From the NCBI GenBank assembly GCA_951812775.1, contig OX638326.1, forward strand, positions 124,001 through 188,000: a DNA stretch of 64,000 bases, given 5' to 3'. This DNA is from an uncultured Alphaproteobacteria bacterium. Lineage in GTDB: Bacteria; Pseudomonadota; Alphaproteobacteria; MPNO01; UBA2964. Shown here piece after piece: positions 16,699-25,671 of the stretch. Under the pieces are notes generated by a model. The model worked only from the letters and a program-made list of their open reading frames with translations, made no database searches and was not told where the DNA came from. Numbering within the stretch: the stretch's first letter is position 1; each line of letters opens with the position of its first letter. The position numbers were made by a program, and so were the translations under genes.

Positions 16699-19113
16699 TT
16701 ACTGGCAATTTGTTTGTAAGGGTTTATGTGACTGCGGCTGTTTCGACATCGCATTCACGATCATGTCCGCAACAACCGGTACCCGGTTGAAGAGATGCCC
16801 GCCTAAAGCATCCGAAACCGCGCTGAGATATGCAGAAGATGCCGCACCCTGAATAGGTTCACCGACGCCTTTTGCCCCGACCGGGTTTTGAGGATCGGTT
16901 GCACCGGTAACGGCAAGGGATCCCAATTTAGCAGGTACGTCCAGATAGGTCGGAGGTTTGGACTGATACAGACTTTTGTTATTGGGTTTGCCGTAGGCCG
17001 GGTCATACACATAGCGCTCGGTCGCGGCAAGGCCAAAGCCCATCACCGCAGCGCCGCGGATCTGTGCATCCAGCCCTTGAGGATGAAGGACCTGGCCAAC
17101 ATCGGCAATGCCCATATAGTCCAGAACCTCGACCTTGCCGGTTTCAGGATCCAGTTCGATCTCGATAAACGCAGCTGCGAGTGCCGGGACAACCCCTTTC
17201 TTGGGAATTTTATCTTTGGCGGCTGCAATAAGCCCGGTGCCGACAATTTGTTTGGCGGCCAGCTTGGTCAGGCCTTTCAGATCTTTATCGAGCTCGTGAC
17301 CGTCATACTTGCCGCCGAGTTCGATGGCTTTCTTGGCGGCCTGAGCGAAGGTGATGGATTTACCGCCTTTCTTGGCAATGACCTTTTCGTTATCGAGTTT
17401 ATAGTCATCGGCCTTGCCGCCCATCATATTTGCACCGATTTCCAGCAACTTCTGCTTGGCGGCCATACCGGCGGCGTAATTTGTCCGGGTCATTGTAAAA
17501 GATGTATTGGAACCGAACTGACCGATATTGAACGGCATGGCTTTCAGCGTACCACCGCGTTCAATAATGACATTGTTCCAGTCGTACCCCAGAACCTCGG
17601 CCGCAACCCGTGAGGTCGAGGCGTAGGAGTAAGTTCCGAGGTTTCCGACGCCGGTATGGACATGGAGTTTTCCGTCTGGCGTGATCCGCACCATACCATC
17701 CCAGCCGTTATACCCGGCAGCATGGTAGGCCTGGCCGATACCAATTGAACGAATTTTGCCATTGGCCTGTTTGCCGGTTTTCTTGACCCGGTCGGCATAG
17801 CCAAATTTCTCGGCGGCCTGTTCAAGGCCTTCTTTTAGATAGGCACTGGTAAGCGGCGCTTGTTTGGGACCAATTTTTCCGCCTTGTCCGCCGCCCGGCG
17901 TATTTACCAGCCTTAGCGCGAGGCGATCCATTTTGAGCTGTCTGGCTGCATCATCCAGAAGGGGTTCCAGAATATTCGCTGTTTGGTTTTCTCCCGGACC
18001 GCGTTGCGCTCCTTTGGGCGGTGTATTGGTAAGAACCGGCACACCCCTGAAACGCATCGCTTTTGGCTGCAGGATGACAGAGGATGCCATACCGAAGTTC
18101 TGGAAATCCCAGAAACCGGTCGTGGACCCGTTGTCCTGAACAACATAGCTATCGAGCGCCAGGACTCTGCCTTTTGCATCAAAACCCATTTTAACCCAGC
18201 CCTGGAAACCGGCACGAGCGGAACCGTTGAAAAACTCATCGGCGCGGCTCACCCGCATCATGACCGGACGCCCATTGAGTTTTTTAGACATGAGCGCGGG
18301 TAAGGCCATTAACGGATAGGAGTAGGCTTTGCCGCCAAATCCGCCGCCGCAATATTCAGAGACGAAGTTCAACTTTGCGGGGCTGATACCGATATATTTC
18401 GCAAGGCTCGGGACGGCAAATGACGAAGATTGGGTTGAACCCCAAACAGTACATTTTCCGTTTGACCAATAGGCTGCCGCGGAACGTGGTTCCAGGGCAT
18501 GATGTGCATTCGCTGCACTGACAAAGGATTTCTCAACAACGACTTTCGCATTCTTGAATCCCGCGTCTATGTCACCAAATGACCAGCCGAAAGCCTCTTT
18601 GCCCATCGGCATTTGGTCGTTACCAGCCAAGGCAAAATCTTTACCACTCCATTTGATTTCCTGAAGTTTGATTTTACGCCGGTTGGCAACGTTGCCGCCT
18701 TTATTGGCATTTGGTCCACCGGGTTTCAGGCTATCAAGTGGATCTATGCAGAAGGGCAGGGGCTTAAGATCGACCTTCACCGCTTCAATGGCGTCTTCGG
18801 CTTGTTGTTCGGTCATCGCAGCGATCGCCAATATGGGCTGACCGACGAAAACCGGGTAGCTGGTCAAAATAGCATGACCGGCATCTTTGGGTTGCTTGAC
18901 TTCCGAGGGAAGTAAAACGCCAACGACACCGGGCATCTTTTTGGCTTTGCTGACATCAATCGATTTTACCTCGGCATGCGGCATCGGCGAGGGGTAGGTC
19001 TTGATGAAGACCATTCCATCTGCGCGAAAATCCTCAGCATATTTTGCTTTGCCGGTTACTTTTGCGTGGATATCTGGTGGCGTAAAGTTTTTGCCTACTA
19101 ACTTAAAATCCAT
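16699..19113 (-). CDS. Molybdenum hydroxylase large (Mo-cofactor) subunit
   Basis: An 804-residue molybdopterin-binding subunit of the xanthine dehydrogenase / aldehyde oxidase family. Visible features: the N-terminal hammerhead domain (VTGKAKYAEDF), the cofactor loop GGGFGGK at about residues 256-262, NTPPKGAQRGPGENQ, and near the C-terminus VGAKGVGEP with the expected catalytic Glu at about 752. The ATG at 19113, two bases after the stop of the Fe-S subunit, has GAGGGC upstream. The substrate cannot be told from sequence. Because the partner Fe-S subunit carries a Tat motif, the complex probably works in the periplasm, co-exported by hitch-hiking. Confidence 0.92.
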   Translation of the reverse strand: MDFKLVGKNFTPPDIHAKVTGKAKYAEDFRADGMVFIKTYPSPMPHAEVKSIDVSKAKKMPGVVGVLLPSEVKQPKDAGHAILTSYPVFVGQPILAIAAMTEQQAEDAIEAVKVDLKPLPFCIDPLDSLKPGGPNANKGGNVANRRKIKLQEIKWSGKDFALAGNDQMPMGKEAFGWSFGDIDAGFKNAKVVVEKSFVSAANAHHALEPRSAAAYWSNGKCTVWGSTQSSSFAVPSLAKYIGISPAKLNFVSEYCGGGFGGKAYSYPLMALPALMSKKLNGRPVMMRVSRADEFFNGSARAGFQGWVKMGFDAKGRVLALDSYVVQDNGSTTGFWDFQNFGMASSVILQPKAMRFRGVPVLTNTPPKGAQRGPGENQTANILEPLLDDAARQLKMDRLALRLVNTPGGGQGGKIGPKQAPLTSAYLKEGLEQAAEKFGYADRVKKTGKQANGKIRSIGIGQAYHAAGYNGWDGMVRITPDGKLHVHTGVGNLGTYSYASTSRVAAEVLGYDWNNVIIERGGTLKAMPFNIGQFGSNTSFTMTRTNYAAGMAAKQKLLEIGANMMGGKADDYKLDNEKVIAKKGGKSITFAQAAKKAIELGGKYDGHELDKDLKGLTKLAAKQIVGTGLIAAAKDKIPKKGVVPALAAAFIEIELDPETGKVEVLDYMGIADVGQVLHPQGLDAQIRGAAVMGFGLAATERYVYDPAYGKPNNKSLYQSKPPTYLDVPAKLGSLAVTGATDPQNPVGAKGVGEPIQGAASSAYLSAVSDALGGHLFNRVPVVADMIVNAMSKQPQSHKPLQTNCQ

Positions 19114-19115
19114 GA

Positions 19116-19850
19116 TCAAGCCCTCCCTGAGGCGCGCATCACGCCTTTTAAGTAATGATCGTAAGCTCCACACCGGCACAGGTTCCCGGAAAGTGCGCGT
19201 CGTGCTTCATCTTCCGTTGGCTTGGGGTTCTTCTTGAGAAGCCCAACCGCAGCAACGACCTGACCGGGAGTGCAGAAACCGCACTGAGGCCCAAGTTCGT
19301 CGATAAAGGCCTGCTGTATCGGATGAAGGGTTCCATCGGGAGCTGCTACGCCTTCAACCGAGGTTATTTTTTTGCCACGAGATTGATGGGTGAGCGTGGA
19401 ACATGAATAGATTGTTGTATTATCAGCCAGGACGGTACAGGCACCACATTCTGCACGATTACAGCCGATCTTGGTTCCCGTTAGTCCTAACTTGTATCGC
19501 AGGGTATGGGCGAGCGTTTCATTTGGCGCTACATCGACCCGTCGGTTCTTGCCATTGATGTTGAGCGTGACCAGACGTTCGACACCGCGTACGGCAGCAC
19601 GAGCTTCCGAGGAGTTCCCCGCCCAGAGGTAGGATGCGGCAGAAACCGCAACGCCAGAGCAAACGACACCGCGCAAGAACTCGCGACGCGAGGTACTCGG
19701 AGATTGCCATGTCTCGAGAGGAAGATCAGGCATATTTCCGGCAACTTCTTTCGTTGCTGGAACCCATTCGAAATCATCAGCGGGATCCGGTGGAAAATCG
19801 AATTCCTCTGATTCCGCAACATCTTCTTTCCAATTTTCGGACATGTCCAT
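19116..19850 (-). CDS. Molybdenum hydroxylase 2Fe-2S subunit with internal Tat motif
   Basis: A 244-residue subunit with both [2Fe-2S] domains: the plant-ferredoxin set Cys130, 135, 138 and 150, and the second set Cys190, 193, 225 and 227 (CGFCTPG and CRCG). Upstream of these lies a twin-arginine motif, SRREFLRG at residues 54-61, followed by a hydrophobic stretch, so the subunit is likely exported by Tat. Unusually, the motif is preceded by about 53 acidic residues (EESEEFDFPPDPADD-like), longer than normal signal n-regions. It is the first gene of the operon. A later start is possible but no good alternative ATG lies directly before the motif. Confidence 0.9.
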   Translation of the reverse strand: MDMSENWKEDVAESEEFDFPPDPADDFEWVPATKEVAGNMPDLPLETWQSPSTSRREFLRGVVCSGVAVSAASYLWAGNSSEARAAVRGVERLVTLNINGKNRRVDVAPNETLAHTLRYKLGLTGTKIGCNRAECGACTVLADNTTIYSCSTLTHQSRGKKITSVEGVAAPDGTLHPIQQAFIDELGPQCGFCTPGQVVAAVGLLKKNPKPTEDEARRALSGNLCRCGAYDHYLKGVMRASGRA

Positions 19851-20023
19851 CCCCTTGCCTGTGAACTGAAAACACCGTCTATCTGGTGTTCATATGAAAA
19901 CGCTACTCTCATTTGAAAGCAAGTGCTAATCACGATCCAAAATAGCTGTGGATAACTTTAGGCTTTTTTAAGCCAAGACAGTGATGGAATCTGTTCGCCA
20001 GCTGTTCTAAATAGAGGCTGTGG

Positions 20024-20100
<77 letters not shown>

Positions 20101-20118
20101 ATTTTTATTCTCGTCTTA

Positions 20119-20162
20119 ATTATAGGCACCCAAGGGATTTATTATAGGCACCCAAGGGATTT
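20119..20162 (+). repeat. Exact 22-bp tandem duplication upstream of a hydrolase gene
   Basis: The 22-base word starting attataggcaccc and ending gggattt is present twice back to back, at 20119-20140 and 20141-20162, with no mismatch. It lies between tRNA-Arg and the ATG of the hydrolase at 20178. Confidence 0.95.
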
Positions 20163-20177
20163 TGTGTGGAAATCGGA

Positions 20178-20867
20178 ATGAAAAAATTCGTGCTAATTCA
20201 TGGGGCTTTTCAAGGTGGGTGGATATGGAAACTTGTCGCTGCTCGTCTAAGAGGTGCGGGCCATACTGTCTATACGCCAACGCTGGATGGTTGCGGAGAG
20301 CGGGCATCCCGGTTGAGACCGGGCATTACAACCGAGACCCAAGCGGAAGAAGTAGCGCAATTTTTGAGGTCGGAAGATTTAAATAACGTCGTGCTGGTTG
20401 GGGCGTCAGCTGGTGGCATGGTTATGGCAAAAACCGCAGAACTGGCTCGTGATCGGATTGAACAGCTGGTTTTTTCTGACGCGTTAGCCCTCATGGATGG
20501 GGAATGCATTCGAGACATTACGGGCAGTCAAATGTCCGTTGAAAGTGATTTGGCAATTGGGCCGACCCGCAGTGACAGGTTCGAAAGGTTTAGCGCCGAG
20601 TTGCCGCCGGATCTCGCAAATTGGGCAGCGGATCGTTCCACCGTTCATCCGATCGGCTGCTTTATGTCGCCCGTTGTCTTAAAGAGTTTCTGGGATCAGG
20701 TATGGGATGTTTCGGTAGTTTGGTGCAAACAAGCGGGTAAACCGGGTGAACCACACCAACGGCGCTGTGCTGAGAAGTTGGGTGCCAAATGGCATGAGTT
20801 GGATACGGGACATTTTCCGATGCTGACCATGCCTGAAGAGATAACCAGGATAATCCTGGATGGATAA
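20178..20867 (+). CDS. Alpha/beta hydrolase (esterase-like)
   Basis: A 229-residue alpha/beta-fold hydrolase. The oxyanion region VLIHGAFQGGWIWK, the nucleophile elbow GASAGG and the C-terminal catalytic His in LDTGHFPML are visible. The size and HGAFQGGW motif fit small esterases of the plant methyl-esterase / AB hydrolase-6 type. The ATG at 20178 follows a purine-rich GGAAATCGGA; a GTG four codons upstream is also open. Substrate unknown. It is followed 15 bp later by an enolase-superfamily gene, so the two probably form an operon. Confidence 0.87.
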   Translation: MKKFVLIHGAFQGGWIWKLVAARLRGAGHTVYTPTLDGCGERASRLRPGITTETQAEEVAQFLRSEDLNNVVLVGASAGGMVMAKTAELARDRIEQLVFSDALALMDGECIRDITGSQMSVESDLAIGPTRSDRFERFSAELPPDLANWAADRSTVHPIGCFMSPVVLKSFWDQVWDVSVVWCKQAGKPGEPHQRRCAEKLGAKWHELDTGHFPMLTMPEEITRIILDG

Positions 20868-20882
20868 TTCTGGATCCAAGCG

Positions 20883-21983
20883 ATGAAAATCACTCATATA
20901 GAGCCAATCCTTATTGAGCTACCCTTTGAACACGGTGCACCGAAACCGCTCCTCCGGTCGGGAATGCCAAGGAAGATGATGGCTGCGGTTTATTTGCGGG
21001 TTGATACCGATGAAGGCATTTCCGGTTGGGGTGAGGCTTTCGGATTTGGTGCCTGTCGTATTGTGCATGCCGCTGCAAAGATGGTCGTGGCGCCGCTTGT
21101 TGTTGGAGAGGCCGCTGATGATATTTCATCACTGATGGGTGAGTTGCACCGGAAGCTTCAGAGCATGGCATTGAATGGTCCGGTGCGATTCGCGTTATCA
21201 GCATTGGATATCGCCTTATGGGATATCCTCGGAAAGGTTTCGGGGCAGCCCATCCACAGATTATTAAATTCAGAATGCCGGAGAACTGAATTGCCGGTCT
21301 ATGCCAGTCTGATGCGCATGCAGAAACCTGACTATGTCGCCAAAGTATCTCGTGATGCGCTTGAACGCGGCTATCGACATATAAAACTTCATGAACAGAC
21401 AATTGAATGTGTCGCTGCGGCGCGAAATGCAATTGGTTCAGACATGGCGTTAATGCTGGATACAAATTGTAGCTGGGAAGCTGATCACGCTATCGACATG
21501 GCCAATAAGTTGCGAGATCAGGATTTGTTCTGGCTTGAGGAGCCAGTGTCGCCGCCCGATGATTTCGAGGGATTAGCGCGTGTGCAAACCGAAGGTGGTA
21601 TTCCAGTGGCTGCAGGTGAGAATCTGGGGACGTTTCACGAATTTTGCCGCCTCGCAGATTCTAACTCAATTGAGTATTTACAACCTGACGTGACTAAATT
21701 CGGGGGCATAACCGAATTATGGAAAGCCGTTCGCTATGCGGAACGAATTGGTATCAAATTAGAGCCTCATTCTCCATTGTACGGTCCTGGCCTTATTGCC
21801 ACTCAACACATCGTCGCTGCGATGAAAACGGAGGCGATGATCGAATTTTACTATTGTGAACTCGGGGAAAGCCCCATGGGCGACGCAATTTATGCCAAAG
21901 ATGGTTTTATGAGCGTGCCTGACGGACCTGGTCTCGGGGTTGATATCGACACTGCTGTTATCGAAAAATACCGTGCAGCGTAA
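20883..21983 (+). CDS. Mandelate racemase / muconate lactonizing enzyme family protein
   Basis: A 366-residue enolase-superfamily enzyme with the N-terminal capping domain (MKITHIEPILIELPF) and a modified TIM barrel. Metal ligands are visible as Asp in LMLDTNCSWE, Glu in WLEEPVSPPDDFEG and Glu in AAGENLGT, with further catalytic candidates HIKLHEQ, QPDVTKFGG and the late His in LEPHSPLYGPG. The family abstracts an alpha proton from carboxylates. The arrangement resembles the MLE or MR subgroups; the exact substrate is not predictable. It is co-oriented with the hydrolase just upstream. Confidence 0.88.
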   Translation: MKITHIEPILIELPFEHGAPKPLLRSGMPRKMMAAVYLRVDTDEGISGWGEAFGFGACRIVHAAAKMVVAPLVVGEAADDISSLMGELHRKLQSMALNGPVRFALSALDIALWDILGKVSGQPIHRLLNSECRRTELPVYASLMRMQKPDYVAKVSRDALERGYRHIKLHEQTIECVAAARNAIGSDMALMLDTNCSWEADHAIDMANKLRDQDLFWLEEPVSPPDDFEGLARVQTEGGIPVAAGENLGTFHEFCRLADSNSIEYLQPDVTKFGGITELWKAVRYAERIGIKLEPHSPLYGPGLIATQHIVAAMKTEAMIEFYYCELGESPMGDAIYAKDGFMSVPDGPGLGVDIDTAVIEKYRAA

Positions 21984-22132
21984 CCGAGAATCCTGGAACA
22001 TTGGTGAACCTATTAGCTTTACAAGGCTTGAGCGGACGCAGTACAACCCGGCACCGCGCTTATAACTGCCGGATAATTTATTAATACAGTGTGTATCGTT
22101 CCGCGCGTATTCTGGTAACCCGAAAGAAGCCC

Positions 22133-24184
22133 ATGACAGAATTCAAAGGTGTCATTCCAGCGCTAGATGAAGCGCTGAACAAGCGCGGCTACACCGAGCT
22201 GACACCTGTGCAAAAGGCAGTGCTTGCAGATGAACTGATGGACTCAGATCTTTTGGTGTCTGCGCAGACAGGTTCCGGGAAAACGGTGGCCTTTGGCCTG
22301 AATCTGGCACCAACATTAATGCAAGGTGCAGAAAAGTTCGAGTTTTCATCGGCACCCTTGGCTTTGGTTGTGGCGCCAACCCGTGAACTTGCGATGCAGG
22401 TGAAAGGGGAGTTGGAATGGCTCTATAGCGGGACCGGGGCCCAGGTGACAACCTGCGTTGGCGGAATGGATATGCGTAGTGAGCGCCGGGCGTTACAGCG
22501 CGGTGTTCATATTGTGGTCGGGACACCCGGTCGCTTGCGGGATCATATCGAAAGAGGTTCCCTCGATATTACAGGGTTCATGGCTGTCGTTCTCGATGAA
22601 GCTGATGAGATGCTTGATCTGGGTTTCCGAGAGGATTTGGAATATATCCTTGGTTCGGCACCAGCTGATCGACGAACCTTGATGTTTTCGGCAACTGTGC
22701 CGGCAACAATCAGCAAACTGGCAAAACGGTATCAGCGAGATGCCGTACGGGTCACAACGACCGCCGAAAAAGAACAGCACGGTGACATTGAATATCAGGC
22801 ACTGACAATAGCGCCAAATGATCGTGAGAATGCGATCATCAATATTCTTCGTTTTTATGAGCCCAGGAATGCCTTGGTGTTTTGTGGCACCCGCATGATG
22901 GTCAACCATATGACCAGTCGTTTCACCAATCGCGGGATTTCCGTTGTGGCTTTGTCCGGCGAACTGAACCAGAGCCAGCGCACGCATGCCTTACAGGCTA
23001 TGCGCGATGGACGGGCACAGGTTTGCATTGCGACGGATGTAGCAGCACGTGGCATCGATTTGCCAAACCTCGAATTGGTGATCCATGCAGATTTGCCGAA
23101 GAACAAAGAATCTTTGCTGCATCGAAGCGGGCGTACGGGCCGGGCCGGACGCAAAGGGATTTGTGCGCTTATGGTACCGCACAACGCGCGTCGCCGAACA
23201 GAACGTCTTTTGCAATTTGCAAACGTCAAAGCGAAATGGGCTAATCCGCCGTCAATTGACGAAATATCGGAAAAGGATCGCGAACGGATCCATGAAAATC
23301 CAATGCTGAGCGAGCCGCTTACAGAAGATGAACAGTCTTTTGCCTCTGAATTGTTAGAGCGCCATGGTGCCGAGCAGACGGCTGCGGCATTTTTGCGTTT
23401 GTATAGAGCGGGTCGATCTGCGCCGGAGGAGTTGTTGGATGCAACGCCACCGGAGAAGGAAACGAATATTCGGGTTGGTTTCGAGGACAGTGCATGGTTC
23501 CGACTGTCCGTCGGGAGAGAACAGAATGCCGAGCCGCGCTGGTTGCTACCAATGCTGTGTCGTGGCGGAAATCTAACCAAAAGCGATATTGGGGCGATAC
23601 GGATTCAGCCGGAGGAAACATTTGTTGAATTAAAAGCTCAGTGCGTTGCCCGATTCCTTGAGGCGATTGGTCCTGAAGGGATGGTTGAGGAAACAACGTC
23701 AGCAACCCGCGCCGATGGTCCGCCAAAAGGGGGGCGTGGTGCGCCACGTGGGCGTTCTCGTGACCGAAATAACGGCGATCGAAAACCGCGACAAGCTTCG
23801 TCCCGAAGTAAACGATATGAGAAGTTTGAGAAAAAAGATGCCGGGCGCAAAAAGCAACGTGTTGAAAAGGACCACGTCCAGAACGACAGGCATCCGGGGA
23901 AGAAAAAACAACATGGGGAAAAGGTACTAAAAGAGGATTCCTCGCCGAATTGGGATCGCAGGGACCCTAAAGCCAAGAATCCTAAAAAACGGACATGGAC
24001 GACAACGCACGGTAAACCAATTACTGAATCTGCTGACGAGGTGTATGCCCGTCGTAATGCTAAACCCGAACCACACAAAGATGATCAGCGTGATGGTAGT
24101 GGGTTGGCCAAGGCACCGCAAAAGAAAAAGAAAAAGAAGAAGAAAAAGGTCAACAAGAATGAAGAAAAAGGTCAACAAGAATAA
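22133..24184 (+). CDS. DEAD-box RNA helicase with DbpA-type domain, C-terminus frameshifted
   Basis: A 683-residue DEAD-box helicase. Motifs in order: AQTGSGKT (motif I), PTRELA (Ia), VLDEADEML (II), SAT (III) and HRSGRTGRAGRKG (VI), then a DbpA-type RNA-binding domain near residues 465-540 (WFRLSVGREQNAEP) and a long basic tail. It should remodel structured RNA, for example in ribosome assembly. The ATG at 22133 starts directly before the Q-motif region. The last seven codons (EEKGQQE) are out of register: a 22-bp tandem duplication at 24139-24182 shifts the frame, and the frame that continues after removing one copy reads a further 43 basic residues to a TAA at 24312-24314. Confidence 0.92.
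   Translation: MTEFKGVIPALDEALNKRGYTELTPVQKAVLADELMDSDLLVSAQTGSGKTVAFGLNLAPTLMQGAEKFEFSSAPLALVVAPTRELAMQVKGELEWLYSGTGAQVTTCVGGMDMRSERRALQRGVHIVVGTPGRLRDHIERGSLDITGFMAVVLDEADEMLDLGFREDLEYILGSAPADRRTLMFSATVPATISKLAKRYQRDAVRVTTTAEKEQHGDIEYQALTIAPNDRENAIINILRFYEPRNALVFCGTRMMVNHMTSRFTNRGISVVALSGELNQSQRTHALQAMRDGRAQVCIATDVAARGIDLPNLELVIHADLPKNKESLLHRSGRTGRAGRKGICALMVPHNARRRTERLLQFANVKAKWANPPSIDEISEKDRERIHENPMLSEPLTEDEQSFASELLERHGAEQTAAAFLRLYRAGRSAPEELLDATPPEKETNIRVGFEDSAWFRLSVGREQNAEPRWLLPMLCRGGNLTKSDIGAIRIQPEETFVELKAQCVARFLEAIGPEGMVEETTSATRADGPPKGGRGAPRGRSRDRNNGDRKPRQASSRSKRYEKFEKKDAGRKKQRVEKDHVQNDRHPGKKKQHGEKVLKEDSSPNWDRRDPKAKNPKKRTWTTTHGKPITESADEVYARRNAKPEPHKDDQRDGSGLAKAPQKKKKKKKKKVNKNEEKGQQE
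24139..24182 (+). repeat. Exact 22-bp tandem duplication that frameshifts the helicase
   Basis: The word that starts gaagaaaaaggtc and ends aacaagaat occurs at 24139-24160 and again at 24161-24182 without mismatch. Its length is not a multiple of three, so the second copy throws the helicase out of frame and creates the stop at 24182-24184. Confidence 0.95.
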
Positions 24185-24314
24185 GGGAAAGAAACGCCTG
24201 AAGCTCTCAAATGGCGGCAAGCCGGGAGAGAAATTCGGGCATAAATCAGCGCGTGGTGGCAATGACGGGTTTGGTGCCCGCAAGCGTAGGCCTGCTAAGT
24301 CAAACGACCGCTAA
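24185..24314 (+). pseudogene. Orphaned 3' end of the helicase gene
   Basis: If one copy of the 22-bp repeat is removed, the helicase frame runs on through KVNKNKGKKRLKL, SNGGKPGEKFGHKSARGG and GARKRRPAKSNDR to the TAA at 24312-24314. Composition (Lys, Arg, Gly) matches the tail before the repeat. This stretch is therefore former coding sequence, now untranslated in the frame of the helicase. Confidence 0.75.
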
Positions 24315-24326
24315 AACCTTGAGCCG

Positions 24327-25577
24327 CTAGTCTTCGCTATAGATTTTATTGGATTCCGTTAATGCGGCGGAGCGTTTAACATGAACAACAAGTGCGCCCA
24401 TCAAGACGGTTGCAATGACGCCGACTAAATAAAAGCTGGTCTCAATGCCAACCATTTCGGCAAGCCCACCCATAATAACTGGTGATGCTATGGAGGAAAT
24501 GCGATTGCAGGTTCCGCGCATTCCTGCGGCTTTGCCTCTGGCTTCGGTGCCGACAGCTCTTAGAACAGTTGAGATGATAATTGGCTGAGTAGCGCCATTT
24601 GCGGCGCCTCGAACAGCGGAGGCAATCACAAGGAGCCAAAATAAGCCAATCGCCGGGGTGACTGCGACTGAGAGTATGCCCGCGAGCACGGTCGTCATCA
24701 CGAACCAGAATGGTTTGAATCGCCGTGCCATCCAGTGGGCTGATAAAGCACCACCCAGCGCCGCTAAAGAGGCGGCGGTGAGCAGGGAACCGATTTGCGT
24801 TCCTGTGAACCCCTGTCCACCGAGATAAACCACATAGAAGCTGCTCTGCACTGATGACCCTACATGTGACAACATGCTGACCATAACGATTAGTGCGATG
24901 GCCGGGATACCGAGCATGCGGAAGGCATCAACGTAATCGACCATGCGGGGCATGACGTCCCTAATACGTACCCTTTCCCTTGGAGTGTTGTTGTCAGGGG
25001 TTGCCGGTTTGTGAACCGGTAGCATCAGGGCACATATCAACATGCCCAATCCCCAGATGCTGAGGCCGACAAAGGCCCATGTGGAGCCGAAAATATCCCA
25101 GATGTAACCGATAGCGGGAGGTGCAAATAAAGGGCCAAACCGGCAGGTGAAGCTCAGCCGTGCGGTATAGATCGTGCTGCCTCGCATATGATGGCCGATG
25201 AGAGTTTGCGCACCAAGCCAGCCCATTGAGTCAGACAAACCTGCCACCATTTGCAAGACCAGAACCGCCCATATCCAGGGCATAACCGGGAAAAGCAGCG
25301 GGGTAATAATCCCGACAATGGCGAAGAAAATCATGACCCGTCGACCACCAAGTCGATCCATCAAGGCGCCGCCATGTATTGATAGAAAGAGTGGCAAAAA
25401 ATGTCGGGAACCGAGGACGATACCAATTATCAACGGAGAGGATTCAATGGTAGCTACCCATAGGGGGACAACGACAGAAGCAAGGTAAAACATCGTCGTG
25501 CTGAATAATCCGATCCCGTACACAGCACCTTGCAGGTGCCACGGTACGGGCGGTGGGCTTGGTGTGTCTGAGGCCAA
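24327..25577 (-). CDS. MFS transporter
   Basis: A 416-residue major facilitator superfamily protein with about twelve membrane helices. The MFS loop motif is visible as GALMDRLGGRRVMIF between helices 2 and 3. The only in-frame start near the N-terminus is TTG at 25577, preceded by AGGCGAAG. The substrate is unknown; drug or metabolite efflux is typical of this group. It converges with the helicase gene. Confidence 0.87.
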   Translation of the reverse strand: MASDTPSPPPVPWHLQGAVYGIGLFSTTMFYLASVVVPLWVATIESSPLIIGIVLGSRHFLPLFLSIHGGALMDRLGGRRVMIFFAIVGIITPLLFPVMPWIWAVLVLQMVAGLSDSMGWLGAQTLIGHHMRGSTIYTARLSFTCRFGPLFAPPAIGYIWDIFGSTWAFVGLSIWGLGMLICALMLPVHKPATPDNNTPRERVRIRDVMPRMVDYVDAFRMLGIPAIALIVMVSMLSHVGSSVQSSFYVVYLGGQGFTGTQIGSLLTAASLAALGGALSAHWMARRFKPFWFVMTTVLAGILSVAVTPAIGLFWLLVIASAVRGAANGATQPIIISTVLRAVGTEARGKAAGMRGTCNRISSIASPVIMGGLAEMVGIETSFYLVGVIATVLMGALVVHVKRSAALTESNKIYSED

Positions 25578-25671
25578 ATTCTTCGCCTATTCATTTCCGA
25601 GGTTTTTCGGAATTGTCCGACGAACTATATCATCATTTTGTAGACAGCACTCGGGGGTTGGGGTTTGAAGG

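Noticed and set aside
16888..17613. 241-codon plus-strand open frame inside the Mo-subunit gene
   Set aside because: It is antisense to a well-conserved molybdopterin subunit and contains no domain.
22855..23580. 241-codon open frame opposite the helicase
   Set aside because: It lies fully antisense to conserved helicase motifs and shows no protein-like pattern.
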